From Magnolia sinica (Eukaryota; Streptophyta; Magnoliopsida; Magnoliales; Magnoliaceae), in contig NC_080574.1 of the NCBI RefSeq assembly GCF_029962835.1, forward strand, positions 25,518,001 through 25,582,000: a stretch of 64,000 nucleotides of DNA. Reading direction: 5' to 3'. Below are positions 10,836 through 23,985 of the stretch, piece by piece. The notes beneath the pieces are model-generated. The model worked only from the letters and a program-made list of their open reading frames with translations, did no database searches and was not told the DNA's origin. Position 1 is the stretch's first letter; every line of letters begins with the position of its first letter. A program made the position numbers and the translations under genes.

Positions 10836-12745
10836 GTTTGGATTGGATTCAGTCGTAATAAATGGTGAGCGTGACTCTCTCCACTGTTTTCTGTGGTGAG
10901 GTCTATTCGAGTTTTGGATTTGATTCATTCTTTGGCTCATGCCCTAAAATGATCTCTCCAAATGGATGGACAGTGTGGATACAAAACATACATCATAGTG
11001 GGACCCATATAAATGGGTGACATCACTTCCCCACCATGATGTATGTGTTTCATCCATTCCGTTAATCTATTTTTACATATAATTTTAGGGGTTGATCCCA
11101 AAAATGAGAGGGATTTAAATCTCATATGGACCACACCACAGGAAAACAATGGTGATTGGATATCCATCATTAAAGTCCTCCTAAGGCCCACCGTATTGTT
11201 TATTTGACATCCAATCTATTGGTTTGGTCATAAAGACCCAGGTGAAGGGAAAAATCAAAGATCAGCTTGATCCAAAACTTTTATGGTCCCTAAAAAGTTT
11301 TTAATGGTCAACATTTATTCAACACTGTTTCATGTAATGTGGTCCACTTGAGATTGGGTTATACCTCATTTTTGGTCTCAGACCATAAAATGATCTAGAA
11401 AAATAGATGGACGACATGGATGAAACACATACATCATAGTGGGCCCACGAGCACCAAGTGGCAGGGGAGTAGCCAATACGTTTCCAATGGAAACCGTGTA
11501 CGCGGATTCACTGGGGAAAGCCTTTTGCATGAAGTTCCAACGCTGGATGTATGGTGGGGTCCACCGTGATGTTTATAAGAATTCCAATCCATTCATCCAT
11601 TTTTAGAGCTCATTTTAAGACATGTAAACAAAAATTAGGATGATCAAAAACTCAACTCGGCCATACAAGATGAAACAGTGGAGAAAGAAATTCCTACCGT
11701 TGAAACCTTCCTGGGCCTCTTGATGTTTATATGCCATCCAAACTGTTTAAAAGGTCACTTTTTACTAGGATGAAGTGAAAACACCAAAATATTAGACTGA
11801 TGCAAAACTTTTGTGGCCATATAAATATTTCAACGGTGGACACTAAATCCCCACTGTTTCCTCTCGTGTGGCCCATTTGAGTTTTGTATATTCATTAGTT
11901 TTGGTATGATGTCCTAAAATGATATCTAAAAATGGATCAACGAATCAGATTTATCACAAACGTCGTAGTAGGCCCATTTGAAATCCTTGCGCAGGATCTT
12001 ACTGCAAAAGGCTTTGGCAGGAAATCTGCGTCTAAAACGTGAAATCGGATTGCGTACCGAGTCTTATTGTATTGAGTAAACTCTATTGGGCCCATTGTGA
12101 ATTCATGAGGTTTATCACGCCGTCCATCCATATTTTCAGATCATTTTAGGAGTTGAGCCTAAAACTAAAGTATATCAAAAGCTCAAGTAGACCATACCAA
12201 AGGAAACAGTGGAAGTATTGATTTTCACCATTGAAGTGTTTCTAAGCCCCCAATTATTTTTATTTTTCATCCAAACTGTTCATAAGATCACAAAGACATG
12301 GATGAATGGAAAAAACAAATATCATCTTGATATAAAACTTCCGTGGGCCCCAAAAACTTTTCAACGGTAGAATTCAATCCCCAAAAATTTTTCAACTGTA
12401 GAATTCAATTCACCCGGTTTCAGGTGGTGTGGTCCACTTGATCTTTGGATATGATTAATTTTTGTTGTAAAACCCTAAAATTAGATGATAAAAAAGATGG
12501 ATGGAGTTGATACAATGCAGGAATGACAATAACGGTGGGCTCCGCAGACTTTACTCATTACGTTTACCGTACTGTGGGACTCAGTGCGCAAACCGCTTCG
12601 GTTTAACGTCTCCGTTACGGTTCTTATTAAATGTATTTTTTAATATATATAAAAAATTAATGACGTGGCACTTACAATGACGTTGACCAATGAAAACGCT
12701 GGAGGCAGGGAGTTCCTGCCTCCGGGAGGCAGAGGATCCGCACTC
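10836..12745 (-). repeat. Right arm of the giant palindrome
   Basis: About 1.9 kb, the reverse complement of the left arm with its later insertions removed. It carries a local duplication of CCAAAAATTTTTCAAC type near 12370-12420 that the left arm lacks. It is the better reference for the ancestral arm. Confidence 0.88.
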
Positions 12746-12811
12746 TTACGCGCCACACCCAACATATTATCAGAGATCCGAACCGTCCGTTAGCTAGTGC
12801 TCACGGTGGAG

Positions 12812-13462
12812 TAAGGGTGGGAATGGGCCCGGTCATCCTGTGGGTCAACTGGTCCCACCTGCTTTTGAGTCGGGTTCAGGCAAAGCTAAATAATTGACAG
12901 CGGCTCGGCCACTAGCTGACCTCAGCTTGAACTTGGCTTGGCTTGGTCCTCAAGCTTGGCTGGCCAGCTCAGCTCGGCTCGGTCAGCAACTCGAGCCACT
13001 TCGATCTGAGTTCGGGCCAAGAATAAGCCAAGCTCGTCATTGCAGTATTTTCACAAACACCTAGACTGCACCTTCAAAATCTCACTCTATTTGAGACAGC
13101 AACAATGGTTTTATAGGTATTTTATCACTCACCTTCTAAGCAACATAAAAATCAAGAAAAAAATGGTGTTGGTTTCATATACATACCTTCATTGTCACCA
13201 ACCACACTTCTTTTAGTCATTTCATCAAACATTTGGTGAGCAACATCAATATCAAAGTAACCGAGACACCGAACTAGTTTGATCCGAGTTCAATTTGAGC
13301 TGGGTTCGATCCGAGTCAAGTCAAGCTACGGCCAGCTCAAACTCGGCTCGAACTCATTTTCGAACTCAAAAAATCAGTTCGAGGGGCTCAAACTCAGCTT
13401 TAAACCGAATCGAATCGAGTCAAGCGAGCTAACCGAGCTTGCTTGATTCGTGTACACCCCTG
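12812..13462. mobile_element. Possible hAT-type MITE rich in CTCGGCTCG
   Basis: It begins TAAGGGTGGGAATGGG and ends CGTGTACACCCCTG, the end style of plant hAT MITEs. The interior is full of GAGCTCGGCTCG-type tracts in both orientations. No 8-bp target duplication was found, so one end may be wrong or lost. Confidence 0.4.
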
Positions 13463-14206
13463 GTAGCTGGTGGGGCTCAGGCTACAAATGTGACCCGTTT
13501 TACGTAAATACGTGGGGGCTTGGGTTGAACGCTACCTGCCCCACCCCAGCATATGGGCTATCAGTCCGCTGTGATGTTGTGAAAAGCATTTGATTATATA
13601 TATATATATATATAAAAGTTTTGTTTGAAAAACTTACGATTTTGGCATTTTTGAGAAAAGTCACGTATCCAAGAGGAGAAGAAAAAATAATATTTATATG
13701 TGAAGAGTGAAGTACTTTATTATGTACTTGATTGATCTATGGAGTACTAGGACTAGTGTGTTCTCGCGTGCACGGGCTCAAGCTCGGGCGTGAGCATGCG
13801 AGGCAGTGTGGTTGTAAAGGTGCTACTAGTGTACTTTGCACTTTGCAAACCGGTGCAATAGGGAATATGGGTCAGGTGGCTGGAATGAGCAAGTGGTCTA
13901 AATGATACCGGTATGATTTTTATAGAGGTTAAAAATTAGCCGTTGGAGTGAGATGTAACTCCTCATGCAACATTAATCCAGACCATGTAGAAATTGTTGC
14001 ATGTGTCTAGCTCAACAATCATAAAACGGCTAGCCTGTGAGTCTAAACGGCTAGCATATAACAACAATTATCCCAAGTACACAATGGTTAGAAACTGCCT
14101 ATAATGGCTAGTTTCTCACCAATAACCTTAATTTTCTAAGCACCTTGCCCAGGGAGGGAAAAAAAAATTGAATGGCCCGTATGCTCTCAAGAACAGATGC
14201 ACCAGG
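13463..14206. other. Intergenic, no gene seen
   Basis: It contains a short TA run (about 13592-13612) and AT-rich DNA. No convincing coding or RNA signal is visible on either strand. Confidence 0.6.
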
Positions 14207-14665
14207 TGGACATGGATTGGGTACTGTCCGTGCCTATCCAGAGCTCGAGACAAGCTAGGGCTCGAGGGGCCACGTATTGTCCATTTATTTTATATTTAAT
14301 TATTTAAAGTTAGGAGCCAAAAAATAACCAGATCCACGGATCAAGTGAACCATACAGCAGCGGGATTAAACTCCCACAGTTGAAAACTTTTGGAGGGGTA
14401 TAGAAGTTTTGGATCAGCGAGATATTTTTGTTTTCCCTTCACCCGAGTCTATATCGCCTTATGAACAGGTTGGATGGCAAATAAATATCAACATAAGCCC
14501 TTGAAAGGTTTCAACAGTGGTGCCACTTACCTGTGGTGTGGTCCATTTAAGCCTTGAATTTGCCTCATATTTGGGATCCTAACCTAAATTGATATGGAAA
14601 AATGAATGGACAGTGTGGATAAAATCCATACATCATGGTGGGCCCTCGGTCCTTCAATTCAGCAG
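14207..14665. mobile_element. Palindromic Mutator-type MITE copy, degraded
   Basis: The left half is eroded (CCACGTATTGTCCATTTATT). The right half is clear (GAATGGACAGTGTGGATAAAA, then ATCATGGTGGGCCC), with the family loop between (GAACAGGTTGGATGGCAAATA). Ends are approximate. Confidence 0.6.
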
Positions 14666-15424
14666 GTGAGGCACACACGTCCGGGAAGAAATTGCCGGCT
14701 TTGTACAATTTTCAAGTAAGCACCTGATGAGCGGACAGAATTGATTTTGTGATCTGCAAGTGGGACCCGCGTCATGTACAGCTCTTTTGTTGCATGCACG
14801 TGTAGTGATACGTGTGGAGAGGTGCTCGTGTGGTTTGTTTTGTGAATTCCTTTTTCCAGTCTCACCCTTGACAAATCTCTTTAATGTTACCAAGCACTAG
14901 CAGCACCAACATTGTGATTTAGACGTTTGATTCGTTGAGTCTTCAATTGAATGGGCCATAAGCTAAAACACGGTATAATAATACAATCTTAACCATTGAA
15001 TCAGTAGCCTATAAATTGAATATTGAAAAGGCAATAAAGATCCAGCTCCACATAGCATGTAAAAGCCGCACAATGATATAGCTAACACCAATCCGGGCCA
15101 TTCAAATTGTGGGCCCATTTGAAGATAGAGCATGGACAAAAAGTCACTTTGATCAGAAAATCCTATTAATTGTCCAATTGGTAATGACTAAATGGCTATG
15201 ATTTTGGGGATCTTAAGACATAGTCGATCACCGTGTGATGAAGCCCATCGGATTAACAGCCCGAATTAGGTGGGCCCCACCTGTACAAACTGATAACCCG
15301 AGGATAGCATGCATGTACCTCGAGCACATGTGCATTAAGGTGGAATGTGCATTAACTGATTCACGAGCGAAAGGGCGCGCTTCTCGGGAAGGTTCCAATC
15401 ACTTATTTATACGAACGAGAAAAA

Positions 15425-15640
15425 ACTTTGATACTCTGGCAGACTATGATGGATGATACGCATGCACTAATAAAGTACTTAAAATTTGCATACATGAATA
15501 TAAATAATTCAAATTAAACTGTCCAAATTATGGTCCCATTTTATATGTATCATAAACCAAAAGTTTCTTTCATTCGATTGGCTGACTATCTAACATTGTG
15601 GACATTTATTGGACGGTTAAGAATGAAAATATCCAGCAGT
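15425..15640. repeat. Dispersed repeat, inverted copy of 5016-5215
   Basis: It starts AAAAACTTTGATACTCTGGC and shares several blocks, in order, with the reverse complement of 5016-5215. No second end of an element was found nearby. Confidence 0.45.
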
Positions 15641-17044
15641 CTTAGTTTGACAAACAAGTGTCTACGAATCAGTGGTTAGGATCAGTCGATCAATCTTGTT
15701 TTTGGATTGTGAAATGGAAAGAGTGAGGGCGACGATTTCATTGGTGTAATTTGAACTAGTATGTAAATAGCGTACAATTTTAAAGTGCCTTACTATCAAG
15801 TGCCATAATGTATCAGAAAACTTCCCTACTTATATTTCTATTTATGTTTGCATTTATGAGGCAGGTTCCACTGCCGGTCTTTGTTACGATGAGCCTATTC
15901 GAAGGAATTATTCGTGGGCCATCCGTAGGGCCTTGAATTCAACCTTTTTAGGAGATTACCGTGAAAAATCATGTCATCTCAACTATCACGTGGACAACCT
16001 TGTGAATTTATTATTTTGTATGGTATGGGCCACCTAATATAAGATTAAATTTTGGGGCAGCCCACCATTATATTGGGATTAATGGGCAGTCCAAAGGCAT
16101 GCACAAGACAAGGAATTATGACAGATAACAACAGATAACGGATGATTAATCATCAATTGAAGCTGATCAGCACTAATCACCACATACATCATTAGTAAGA
16201 GAGGCCATTACCGCTTATAGCCATTTAGTAACTTGAGCATGGCAGTAACTATTAGCTAAGAAAATTGTAGAATGATTACATAATTACTTATAATTAAGAA
16301 ATTAGTTGAGCAATTACATAACCATCCATGATTAAAAAGGGAATGGAGCAGTTATATAGCCATTTCATATTATCTAAAAATAAAGTCAAGAAGAAAGTTC
16401 TCCAACAGAAAACCAACATAAACAAATCCATCATGACACTACTTATTCACAAGATCACCATACATTACATGGATACGCCATTATGTTGTTGCGGTGCTGC
16501 GTTGAATCAGCATACTACTACACCGGATCGTTGTACTCCGTCAATTGACCATCACCCTACGACAAGATTATCGTCATCCTCCAGCAAATGATCGTTTAAC
16601 ATCGAAACTTAATATCCATGGCGATGAATGAATTTTCATTCTTGGAAGCTAATTGTAAGTATGCTCATCATAAAGTCATCAATGCATTTTTAGCAATTTT
16701 GCAGCTATTTATTTTTTACTTTTAATTATTTTGTTATTAAATTATGATTACAATCATATAAATATTTGAAATTCTTTCTACCAAAATGTAAGAAAAAGAA
16801 TCTATAATATACAAACCCTATTAATGTCGTAAATCAATAGACAACCAATCCGCGAGATTACTGATCTTTCAGCCCCTATTAGCCCATTCAAACACACCTG
16901 TGGCAAGAGCATACCTGTCACAATATACGAAATATAGGACATGATGAGGGAACTCTATTAATGGAATTTTCACGGTGAACGGTCCGGATATACTGCACGC
17001 TTTCTAAGTTGGCACGCGTGGCACGCTCATGTTTGGCGCTTGTA

Positions 17045-17114
17045 AATGCGTGGCTGCAGTTAATATTCTTCTGGAAGAGAATGCGTGGCTGCAGTTAATA
17101 TTCTACCGGAAGAG
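17045..17114 (+). repeat. 35-bp tandem repeat, two full units
   Basis: Units 17045-17079 and 17080-17114 share AATGCGTGGCTGCAGTTAAT and then TATTCT..CGGAAGAG, with a partial third start (AATGCGTG). It lies in non-genic DNA. Confidence 0.9.
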
Positions 17115-19784
17115 AATGCGTGAGGCCGGTGACTCGCCCCAAACTGTGTGCTGATAACGAAGTCATGAAGATGCACAATCCTCTAGCGCCAAACACGTAC
17201 GAACAACACGTGCCAGTGTAGGACGTATATGTGGGATCTGAGAAGTTCATTGTCTGGTCCAGACGGTGATTGTTGCTTATGCCGAAGATCTGCCTTGTCC
17301 GTTGCTCAGGTGAGCTGAATGAAATTGATGGTTAGAAATTAGAAACATCCGACGGTCTTCGTTCAATGTGCATGTGTCCCTTATTTGATGAGTTGGATGG
17401 CCTCCCTTTCAGTACACAGTACGTGCCGTATTTATGATCTAACGAGCGTACAGGATCCTGCGCAAAGTTTTCCAAGTTGGCACGTGTGGTGCGTTTGTAG
17501 TTGGCGCTTGAAGATTGGAGCATGCCATTAGCATTGCTTTTACATAAATGGACATTGAGCCTAAGCACGTGTCTACCATGCAGATTGAGTTGCCGCAATC
17601 TGAATAATGGGCTGCATCACGGATGGGCCAATGATTCTTGTTATCCATTGCTGGACGTCAAATCAAGGCCATTCATCAAGTGAAAATTACAACCAAGCTA
17701 ATATCCAATCATCCGGTGGTCACACGTGTACATTGTATATAGACCCTTCGTTATATTTTTTTTATCCATTTTCCCGGGCCGATGTGGTCGGCCTGCATGA
17801 TGAAATACATTTACACCAATTTTCGGCACATTTGCGTGGTCTAATAAAAATTGGGTACATAGTCGCTATGTGTTTAGCAGGTACAATAAACATGAGACGT
17901 ACTCACTCCACCAGAGATTTATGATTGATTTTCCTTCAGCGTGAATCGTCACATGCCGCATGTTTATGGTCAATGTGTTGATTTATGAGGTAACATATCT
18001 AGTACATTTATGGAAAACCTACCAAGAGAATATATTTAATTACGAATCTAGCAATGGTATTCTCGGTGAGACCATCTCTCTTAATTCTTATAAAATGAAT
18101 ACTTTTCCTAAAGACGTTCATAGAACCAACAACAGTCACAAAAGCTCTAAATGTCAGGAGATTGAACATATGTCCAAGCCAATCCGTCATGGGATCAAAG
18201 CTAAGTGGGGAGAACAATCTCATTGCTAATCCTAAGCTATTCATTCATTGGAATAAAAAAGTCTGAGAGGGTAGATGAGAAGGTAGTCCATTCTATGATA
18301 AAGTATTGGACAGATTTGGTCTATCTAATATTGCGGAGTTCGGAAGAGACATTAGGATCACGTAGACACCTCTAAGGTCGAACTTTGATCAAGATCAAGA
18401 GTTTAGGAAATCATGATGTGATGGATCATGACCATCTATCCTTTTTAGCATTCCAAACCATCATATAATGAATGGTGAAAATGTTGGAAGAGGTTTGATC
18501 CACACTGTCCACTACCTCGAAGTGGACAAGGTGGGTCATCAGCAGATATTTTGAGTAGACAAGATTGATTTAAGTCCAGCCCTTGATCTAATTGTCTTCA
18601 TTAGAGGAATTTTGACATATACAGGTGTCATCTTTAGTGGACCACAAACATGATCTCCACGACGGATCAACTACGAGAAAAATATTCGAGAAGCCAACGA
18701 GTCTAGATTTGACTAGAGTCATTTTTCCCAATTCAATTCACCAGTTTTGAAGCAATCAAAGAAATTCCCATATCCAGAATTGTTATGTAAGTGGGAATGA
18801 TCCATAAGTAATAAGGAAACCCAGAAAAGGGTTTCATTGCCTCCACAGGCTATAAAAGAAGCACGATAAGAAAAGTTCAAGGCCCCATGCGAAACACTTC
18901 TACTTTTTTATTTTTCTTTTCTTAGTTTAGCGTAGTTTTAACATAAATAGCTATTACATAATGACTCCCACTACAATACCTTAGGAGTAGGAGTAAATAT
19001 CTCCAACCTTAAGTTGTAGGATTATGTTCAATTGAATTCTGATTTAGTTGATCATGCCAAATTGGTCACATCTTGCTAACTACCCACTTTGATCGTCTAT
19101 TACGATAGACGAATTATGTATCCATATATTTTTTTCTTTTGTTTATTTATCTGATTGATTATTATTTTATTGATGGTAGTGGACCAAACATTTTAAATAT
19201 TAATAAAATTGACATTGTTTAATCTTATTTTATTTAATTGTACATTTTTATTCACTTGAGAGACATGTAAACCTAAAAACTGATGAAAGAAAAAAAGAAA
19301 AGAAAAAAAGAAGAAGAAGCCGTAGACTCAAATCTATTATCACAGGGTAAAAAGAATTCATTTGGAAAGGCTAACCCATATCTTTCCACAAATTGGCTTA
19401 ACAGAGCAAACAAATAATTTCTAGGATAACTGAATCTTGATCTAGTTTTCAATATGTCCATCTCAACATTGGGGATATTATTGATTCAATCAAAACCTAT
19501 GAGTCGAGCATACTCATACATATACGCAAATTTCACTTAAACAATCCGATCCAGACCATCGCTTACACATATAGCCTGATCTAATTGAATTGGCAACAAA
19601 AAAAGGGCCAGCACGATTTTTGTGCCAAGGAACATCCACCTTGAGCTCGCTTGGAGAATGCCCCCAATTTCACACGTGTGGAATTCATCCAGTCGGCAAC
19701 GTTAATGGCACGTGCAGATGCAAGGGTGCAAATGGAAGGGGGATTGCATGCTGACATTGCCTGTAAAGAGTCCCTACTGGTCGG

Positions 19785-20199
19785 TGCCCGGTGGTCCCAC
19801 CATGTGATGTACATATTTTATCCACCGCATTCATCAAATTTTTTTAGCTCATTTTAAAGTATGAGAACAAAAAAATGACCTAGATCCAAATCTAAGGTAA
19901 ACCACACCATAGGAAAGTAGTGGTAAATGAGTGCCCACCAATAAAAACTTCCTAAGACCCATTGTAAAGTTCATTTATCATCCTCTTTAACGACAGAAAA
20001 CATAACTATCAGCTTAATCCAAAACTTTTGTGAGCCTAGTAAGTTTTTAATGTTGGGTGTTCAATCACCACTGTTTCCTATGGCGTGGCATATATTTAGA
20101 TCTCTTTATTTATTTATTTTTGTCTAGTACCCTAAAATGAGGTGAAAAAATGGACAATGGGCCTGAATAAAGCACATACATCATGGTGGCACGATGAGT
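19785..20199. mobile_element. Palindromic Mutator-type MITE copy
   Basis: GTGGTCCCACCATGTGATGTAC on the left is mirrored by CACATACATCATGGTGGCAC on the right, around the family loop. It abuts the next copy at 20200 with no spacer. Outer ends are approximate and no target duplication was seen. Confidence 0.65.
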
Positions 20200-20746
20200 G
20201 GACATGGATTAGCTACTAAGTAGCTTGCAACTCAAGTGATGTCACCAAGTTCTGTGAGCCCCACCATGATGTATGTTTTGTATTGACACTGTCCATGTAC
20301 CTAGAGAAATCATATTAAGGCATAATCCAAAAAATGACTTAGATCCAAAGTTAGAGTGGACACCACCACAGAAAACAGTGGTGTGAGTACCGCGACCATT
20401 AAAAAGTTCTAAGGGCCACAAAAGTTTCCGACCAAGCTGATATTTGTGTTTTCCCTTCTTTCATGTCTACCTTAACACATGAACAGGTTGGATCTCAAAT
20501 AAACATCACGGTGGACCTTTGGAAGGTTTCAATGGTGGGAGTTACTCTCACCACTGTATTCTGTGGTGGGGTCCACTCCAGCCTTGGATCTGCCTGGTTC
20601 TTTGGACCATGCCATAAAATGATCTCTCCAAATATATGGACGGTGTGGATACAACACATATATATTATGTTGGGGCCCACAGATATGGTGACGTCACTTC
20701 AGTAGCGAATCTCGCTACTAAACATGTCAGTAGCTAATCTGCGTCC
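20200..20746. mobile_element. Palindromic Mutator-type MITE, GGATTAGCTACT subgroup
   Basis: The left end is GGACATGGATTAGCTACT. The right end, read inward, is GGACGCAGATTAGCTACT. The core contains CCAGAGAAATC and ATGATCTCTCC variants shared with the copies at 21892 and 9190. It is about 547 bp and lacks a clear 9-bp repeat. Confidence 0.75.
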
Positions 20747-21358
20747 TTGGTACTGCTAGGGTCAGTCTGTGATCCGCGACCGTGCAGATGGCTACTGCAA
20801 CTTGCAAGCAATGATTCTGAGGCGAGGTTGCTCCAACGAACCGAATTCTGCAGGGGACGGGCGGTTGTGAGCCGTTGACCTCTATTTCAATTACGGTGGC
20901 CCATTTAATTGAGGCAGGTGGAGATCACAGTCCACCGGTTTCATTTATTTCATAAATGCTGAGGGTATTCGCGAGAAGAGAAATTGAAAACGCCATTGGA
21001 TGCGACATATCCGGAGGCGATCTGTGGGATCCCGGCCTCGAGCAAGTGGGGTCCTCTTTAACACGACATATGCCCAAAAATAAAGGAGGCCCATTCATCA
21101 GGTGAGAATCACGTGTGTTGGGTACAGACAGTTTGTGACCGATCATTTCCCAGTTATTGCGTGCTCCACAGAATGAATGGACCAGTCTGGTTTTTGGGCA
21201 GTCTCATTTTAACTGTGGTTTCCACCTGATTAACGGATCAGATCTTTCACTTGTTCCCAGTAGGCACTTTTGTTGCGAATAGACTCCTTTTTTTATGCGC
21301 AATACTCTTTTCAAATTGATGTTCTCGGTCAAGTGAAAATAAAACTGCCGTGGCCCTA
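20747..21358. other. Intergenic, nothing recognised
   Basis: Unique-looking DNA between two MITEs. No gene, RNA gene or element end was identified. Confidence 0.55.
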
Positions 21359-21835
21359 GGACGCGGATTGCCCACCGACAGCGTCAGTATCGAGGTAGCT
21401 ACTCACATTGCTTTGTGGGTCCAACTATTATGTATGTGTCCCATCGACTACATCCATCCATTTTTCTAGATAATTAGAGATCATGAGCCCAAAAATGAAG
21501 GTGATCCAAATCTCAAGTGGGCCACACCACAAGAAAATAATAGCTATTGAATGCCGACCATTAAAAACTTCCTAGGCTCATTGTACTGTTTGTTTGTCAT
21601 CCAACCTTTTAATTAGGTCAGGTACACCTAAGAAGTTTTCAATGGTCAGTATTCAATCCCCACTTTTTCCCATGGCGTGGTCTATATGAGATTTCCATCT
21701 GCTTCATTTTTAGTATGATACATAAAATAGTCTCGAAAAATGGATGAATGGCGTGGATAGGATACATACATCATGGTGAGGCCCTTATGGTACTTTCAAT
21801 AGCTACTTGGAACCGACGCTGGGCAATCCGCGTCC
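21359..21835. mobile_element. Palindromic Mutator-type MITE at left edge of tandem duplication
   Basis: The inverted ends are GGACGCGGATTGCCCA on both sides, 477 bp. Its right half recurs at 26334-26503 next to the second duplicated block, where the loop segment (TTAGGTGTACCTGACCTAAT) is in the opposite orientation to that at 21585-21632. No matching target duplication was found. Confidence 0.78.
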
Positions 21836-21891
21836 ACATTATCGATATAACAGCCAAACGGGATATTAGTGCAGTGGTTCTCAATTTCTGC

Positions 21892-22422
21892 GGACGCAGA
21901 TAAGGTATTGAGGGGTTGAGTAGCGGGATTGGCTGCTGAAGTTATGTGATCCCTACCATGGTGCATGTGTTGTATCTACGACATCAATTTATTTGGAGAG
22001 ATCATTTTAAGGCATAAGTTAAAGAATGATGTTTTTCTAAAGAACGAGTGGACCCTACCACATAAAGTGGTTGGAGCAGTGACACCCACCATTGAAACTT
22101 TAATATGGCCCACCATGAGATTTAATTGGGGTCCAACTTATTCATAAGTAAAAAAGAAAATATAAATATCAGCTTGATCGAAAACTTTTATGGTTTAAAA
22201 AAAATTTTAACAGCAGGCATTCAATCCTTGCTGTTTTTTGTAGTGGGGTCTGTTTGAGCTTAGGATTTGACTTATTTTTAGGATCATGCTCTAAAATAAT
22301 CTCTCCAAATGAACGGATGGTGTTGATACAACATAAACATCATGGTTAGGCTCATAGAAGTTGATGTCGTCACTCCAGCAGCCAATTTCGCTACTCAGCC
22401 CGTTAGGGGCTGGTCCGGGTCC
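21892..22422. mobile_element. Palindromic Mutator-type MITE with near-intact target repeat
   Basis: The left end is GGACGCAGATAAGG and the right end, read inward, is GGACCCGGACCAGC. Inside both is a matched GAGTAGCGRRATTGGCTGCTG block. The flanks ATTTCTGC (21884-21891) and GTTTCTGC (22423-22430) look like an aged 8-9-bp duplication. In the second tandem block only the part from about 26821 onward is kept. Confidence 0.75.
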
Positions 22423-23529
22423 GTTTCTGCCAACCGGACGTGAATCGCCATTTCCCGGCGCGAAGGTTTAAACGGTGAGCTTTTTCCATTCTTACTGTTT
22501 CCTGTGGTATGGCCCACCTGAGTCCTGGATCTGCCTTAGTTTTGGATTCAGACGATAGACGGAATGATTTCTAACAGACATCTTGGTGGGCCCCCACAAG
22601 CTTCCGCCTACAGGAACTAGAACTTTCTGTTATAAGAGAAAGGCAAATCGCGTACGGTCCTACCGTACCTTACTCATATATTTTTCCAGTACCGTTAATT
22701 TGTGAAAAGTATAAATCAGTACTTGGCAATTAAAACGTACGGTTCCGATAATCTTTGCAGAATCGCGAGGATTTCACTCTCCCAGTCTCAGTTATGTAAA
22801 GATCCCGTGCTATATGCTTCTATTGAGTTAGTGAATCAATAATTCAACATTTGTACACGTGGCAGACTTGTAAGAGATCCGAACCGTACTTCTGTCAGAT
22901 CCTACCTTGGAAGGGTCATGTTAAAACTCACCCCGTGTTAGACCATCCTACCAACTAACTCTTGCTTATTGAACGTGGACCGTCAGATTCACTTTTTTAA
23001 CTGCCAGATTCCCGTATCCAACTTCATCTAATCAGTGTCGGACAATCCAAATGGTCTATTTCTTGGGTCACGCCATTCGTAACTGGGGCCAATAGATGAA
23101 CCGTCTGGATCTCATGTTGTTTGGAAGCTGCACTGAAATATGGTTTTTGGTAACTATGATATTACTACTAGCATTAGCAAATATTGTCATCATTCACACG
23201 TGGTATCACGGTGCCCGTGTGTCAGATCAAAGCCGCTCATCCATCGGTTCCCATCCTCTAGTTTGTCTAAAAAAAATAAGGCTGATATAATCGTCATGTG
23301 GGCCCCATGTTTGTGGATTGTAGACCGTTGATAGTTTTTGTTCATCTTTTGTTTCTTTTGTGCACATTACAGTATCCCTGATGACCAGATTGGCCATATA
23401 TATAAAAAATGAGGCCTCTCTGATGATTAACTTGGATATTGCGCAATATCACACGTGTGCATTTAGCATTCTTCAATAGCGTTAGTACTTGGAAGCGTGT
23501 GACTTGAATTGTCAATGGGTAGTGTCTGG

Positions 23530-23985
23530 TGGAACGACTTGCCTGTGCCCCGCCATGTGAGCTATCTGAGACCATGATGTCCTTGTGGCGTCCACTCCAT
23601 CCATCAGTTTTCCCAGCTCAAGTTGGGACATCAGCGCAAAAATGGCACTGGGCCATACAACAAAAAAAGTGAGGATGGATCACCCACCATTAAAACCAAG
23701 GTGGGGCAACGGAAGTTTGGATCAGGCTAATATTTGTAGTTAGTTCTTTTAGAGAAACCAAGTGAACAGTTTGGACGGCATATAAACATCACAGTGGGGG
23801 AGCTTTCACCGGTAGTTGTTTCCATGCCCACTGTTTTATGTCTTGTGGCCCGCTTGAGTTTTGGATATGCCTATTTTTATGTCATGTTCTAACATGAACC
23901 GGAAAAACTGACGGACAGAGGTTATCATACAGACATCATGGTAGACCCCACATAGCTTCTGCGGCCCACAGTAACTTCGTGTGGG
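23530..23985. mobile_element. Diverged palindromic MITE within copy 1
   Basis: CCACTCCATCCATCAGTTTTCC on the left is mirrored by GGAAAAACTGACGGACAG on the right, and the outer GAGACCATGATG is mirrored by CATCATGGTAGACCCCAC. It is a divergent member of the foldback family. The same element is at about 28393-28850 in copy 2. Confidence 0.62.

Larger units (their letters stand above)
6696..12745. mobile_element. Giant foldback Mutator-like element, 6.05 kb
   Basis: Both ends begin GAGTGCGGATCCTCTG and read inward as inverted repeats. The element is bounded by a perfect 9-bp duplication, TTACGCGCC (6687-6695 and 12746-12754), the hallmark of the Mutator superfamily. Just inside each end is a perfect hairpin (GGAGGCAGG / CCTGCCTCC). 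The left arm reads 6696-9370 and the right arm 12745-10836. They match along almost their whole length at about 93% by eye, once two later insertions and a TA expansion in the left arm are discounted. The centre (9371-10835) is an inverted minisatellite. No transposase is encoded, so movement must have relied on an autonomous relative. Confidence 0.9.
14666..19784. other. Intergenic, no gene recognised
   Basis: About 5 kb without a supported gene. The longest reading frames here are under 110 codons and match no family I know. It includes a 35-bp tandem repeat (17045), a dispersed repeat (15425) and a TATAAAAG-containing AT-rich stretch at 18850-19060 that could be an eroded LTR, but no paired ends were found. 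Confidence 0.6.

Noticed and set aside
18850-19060. A solo LTR with a TATAAAAG promoter.
   Set aside because: No TG...CA ends with a 5-bp duplication could be paired around it.
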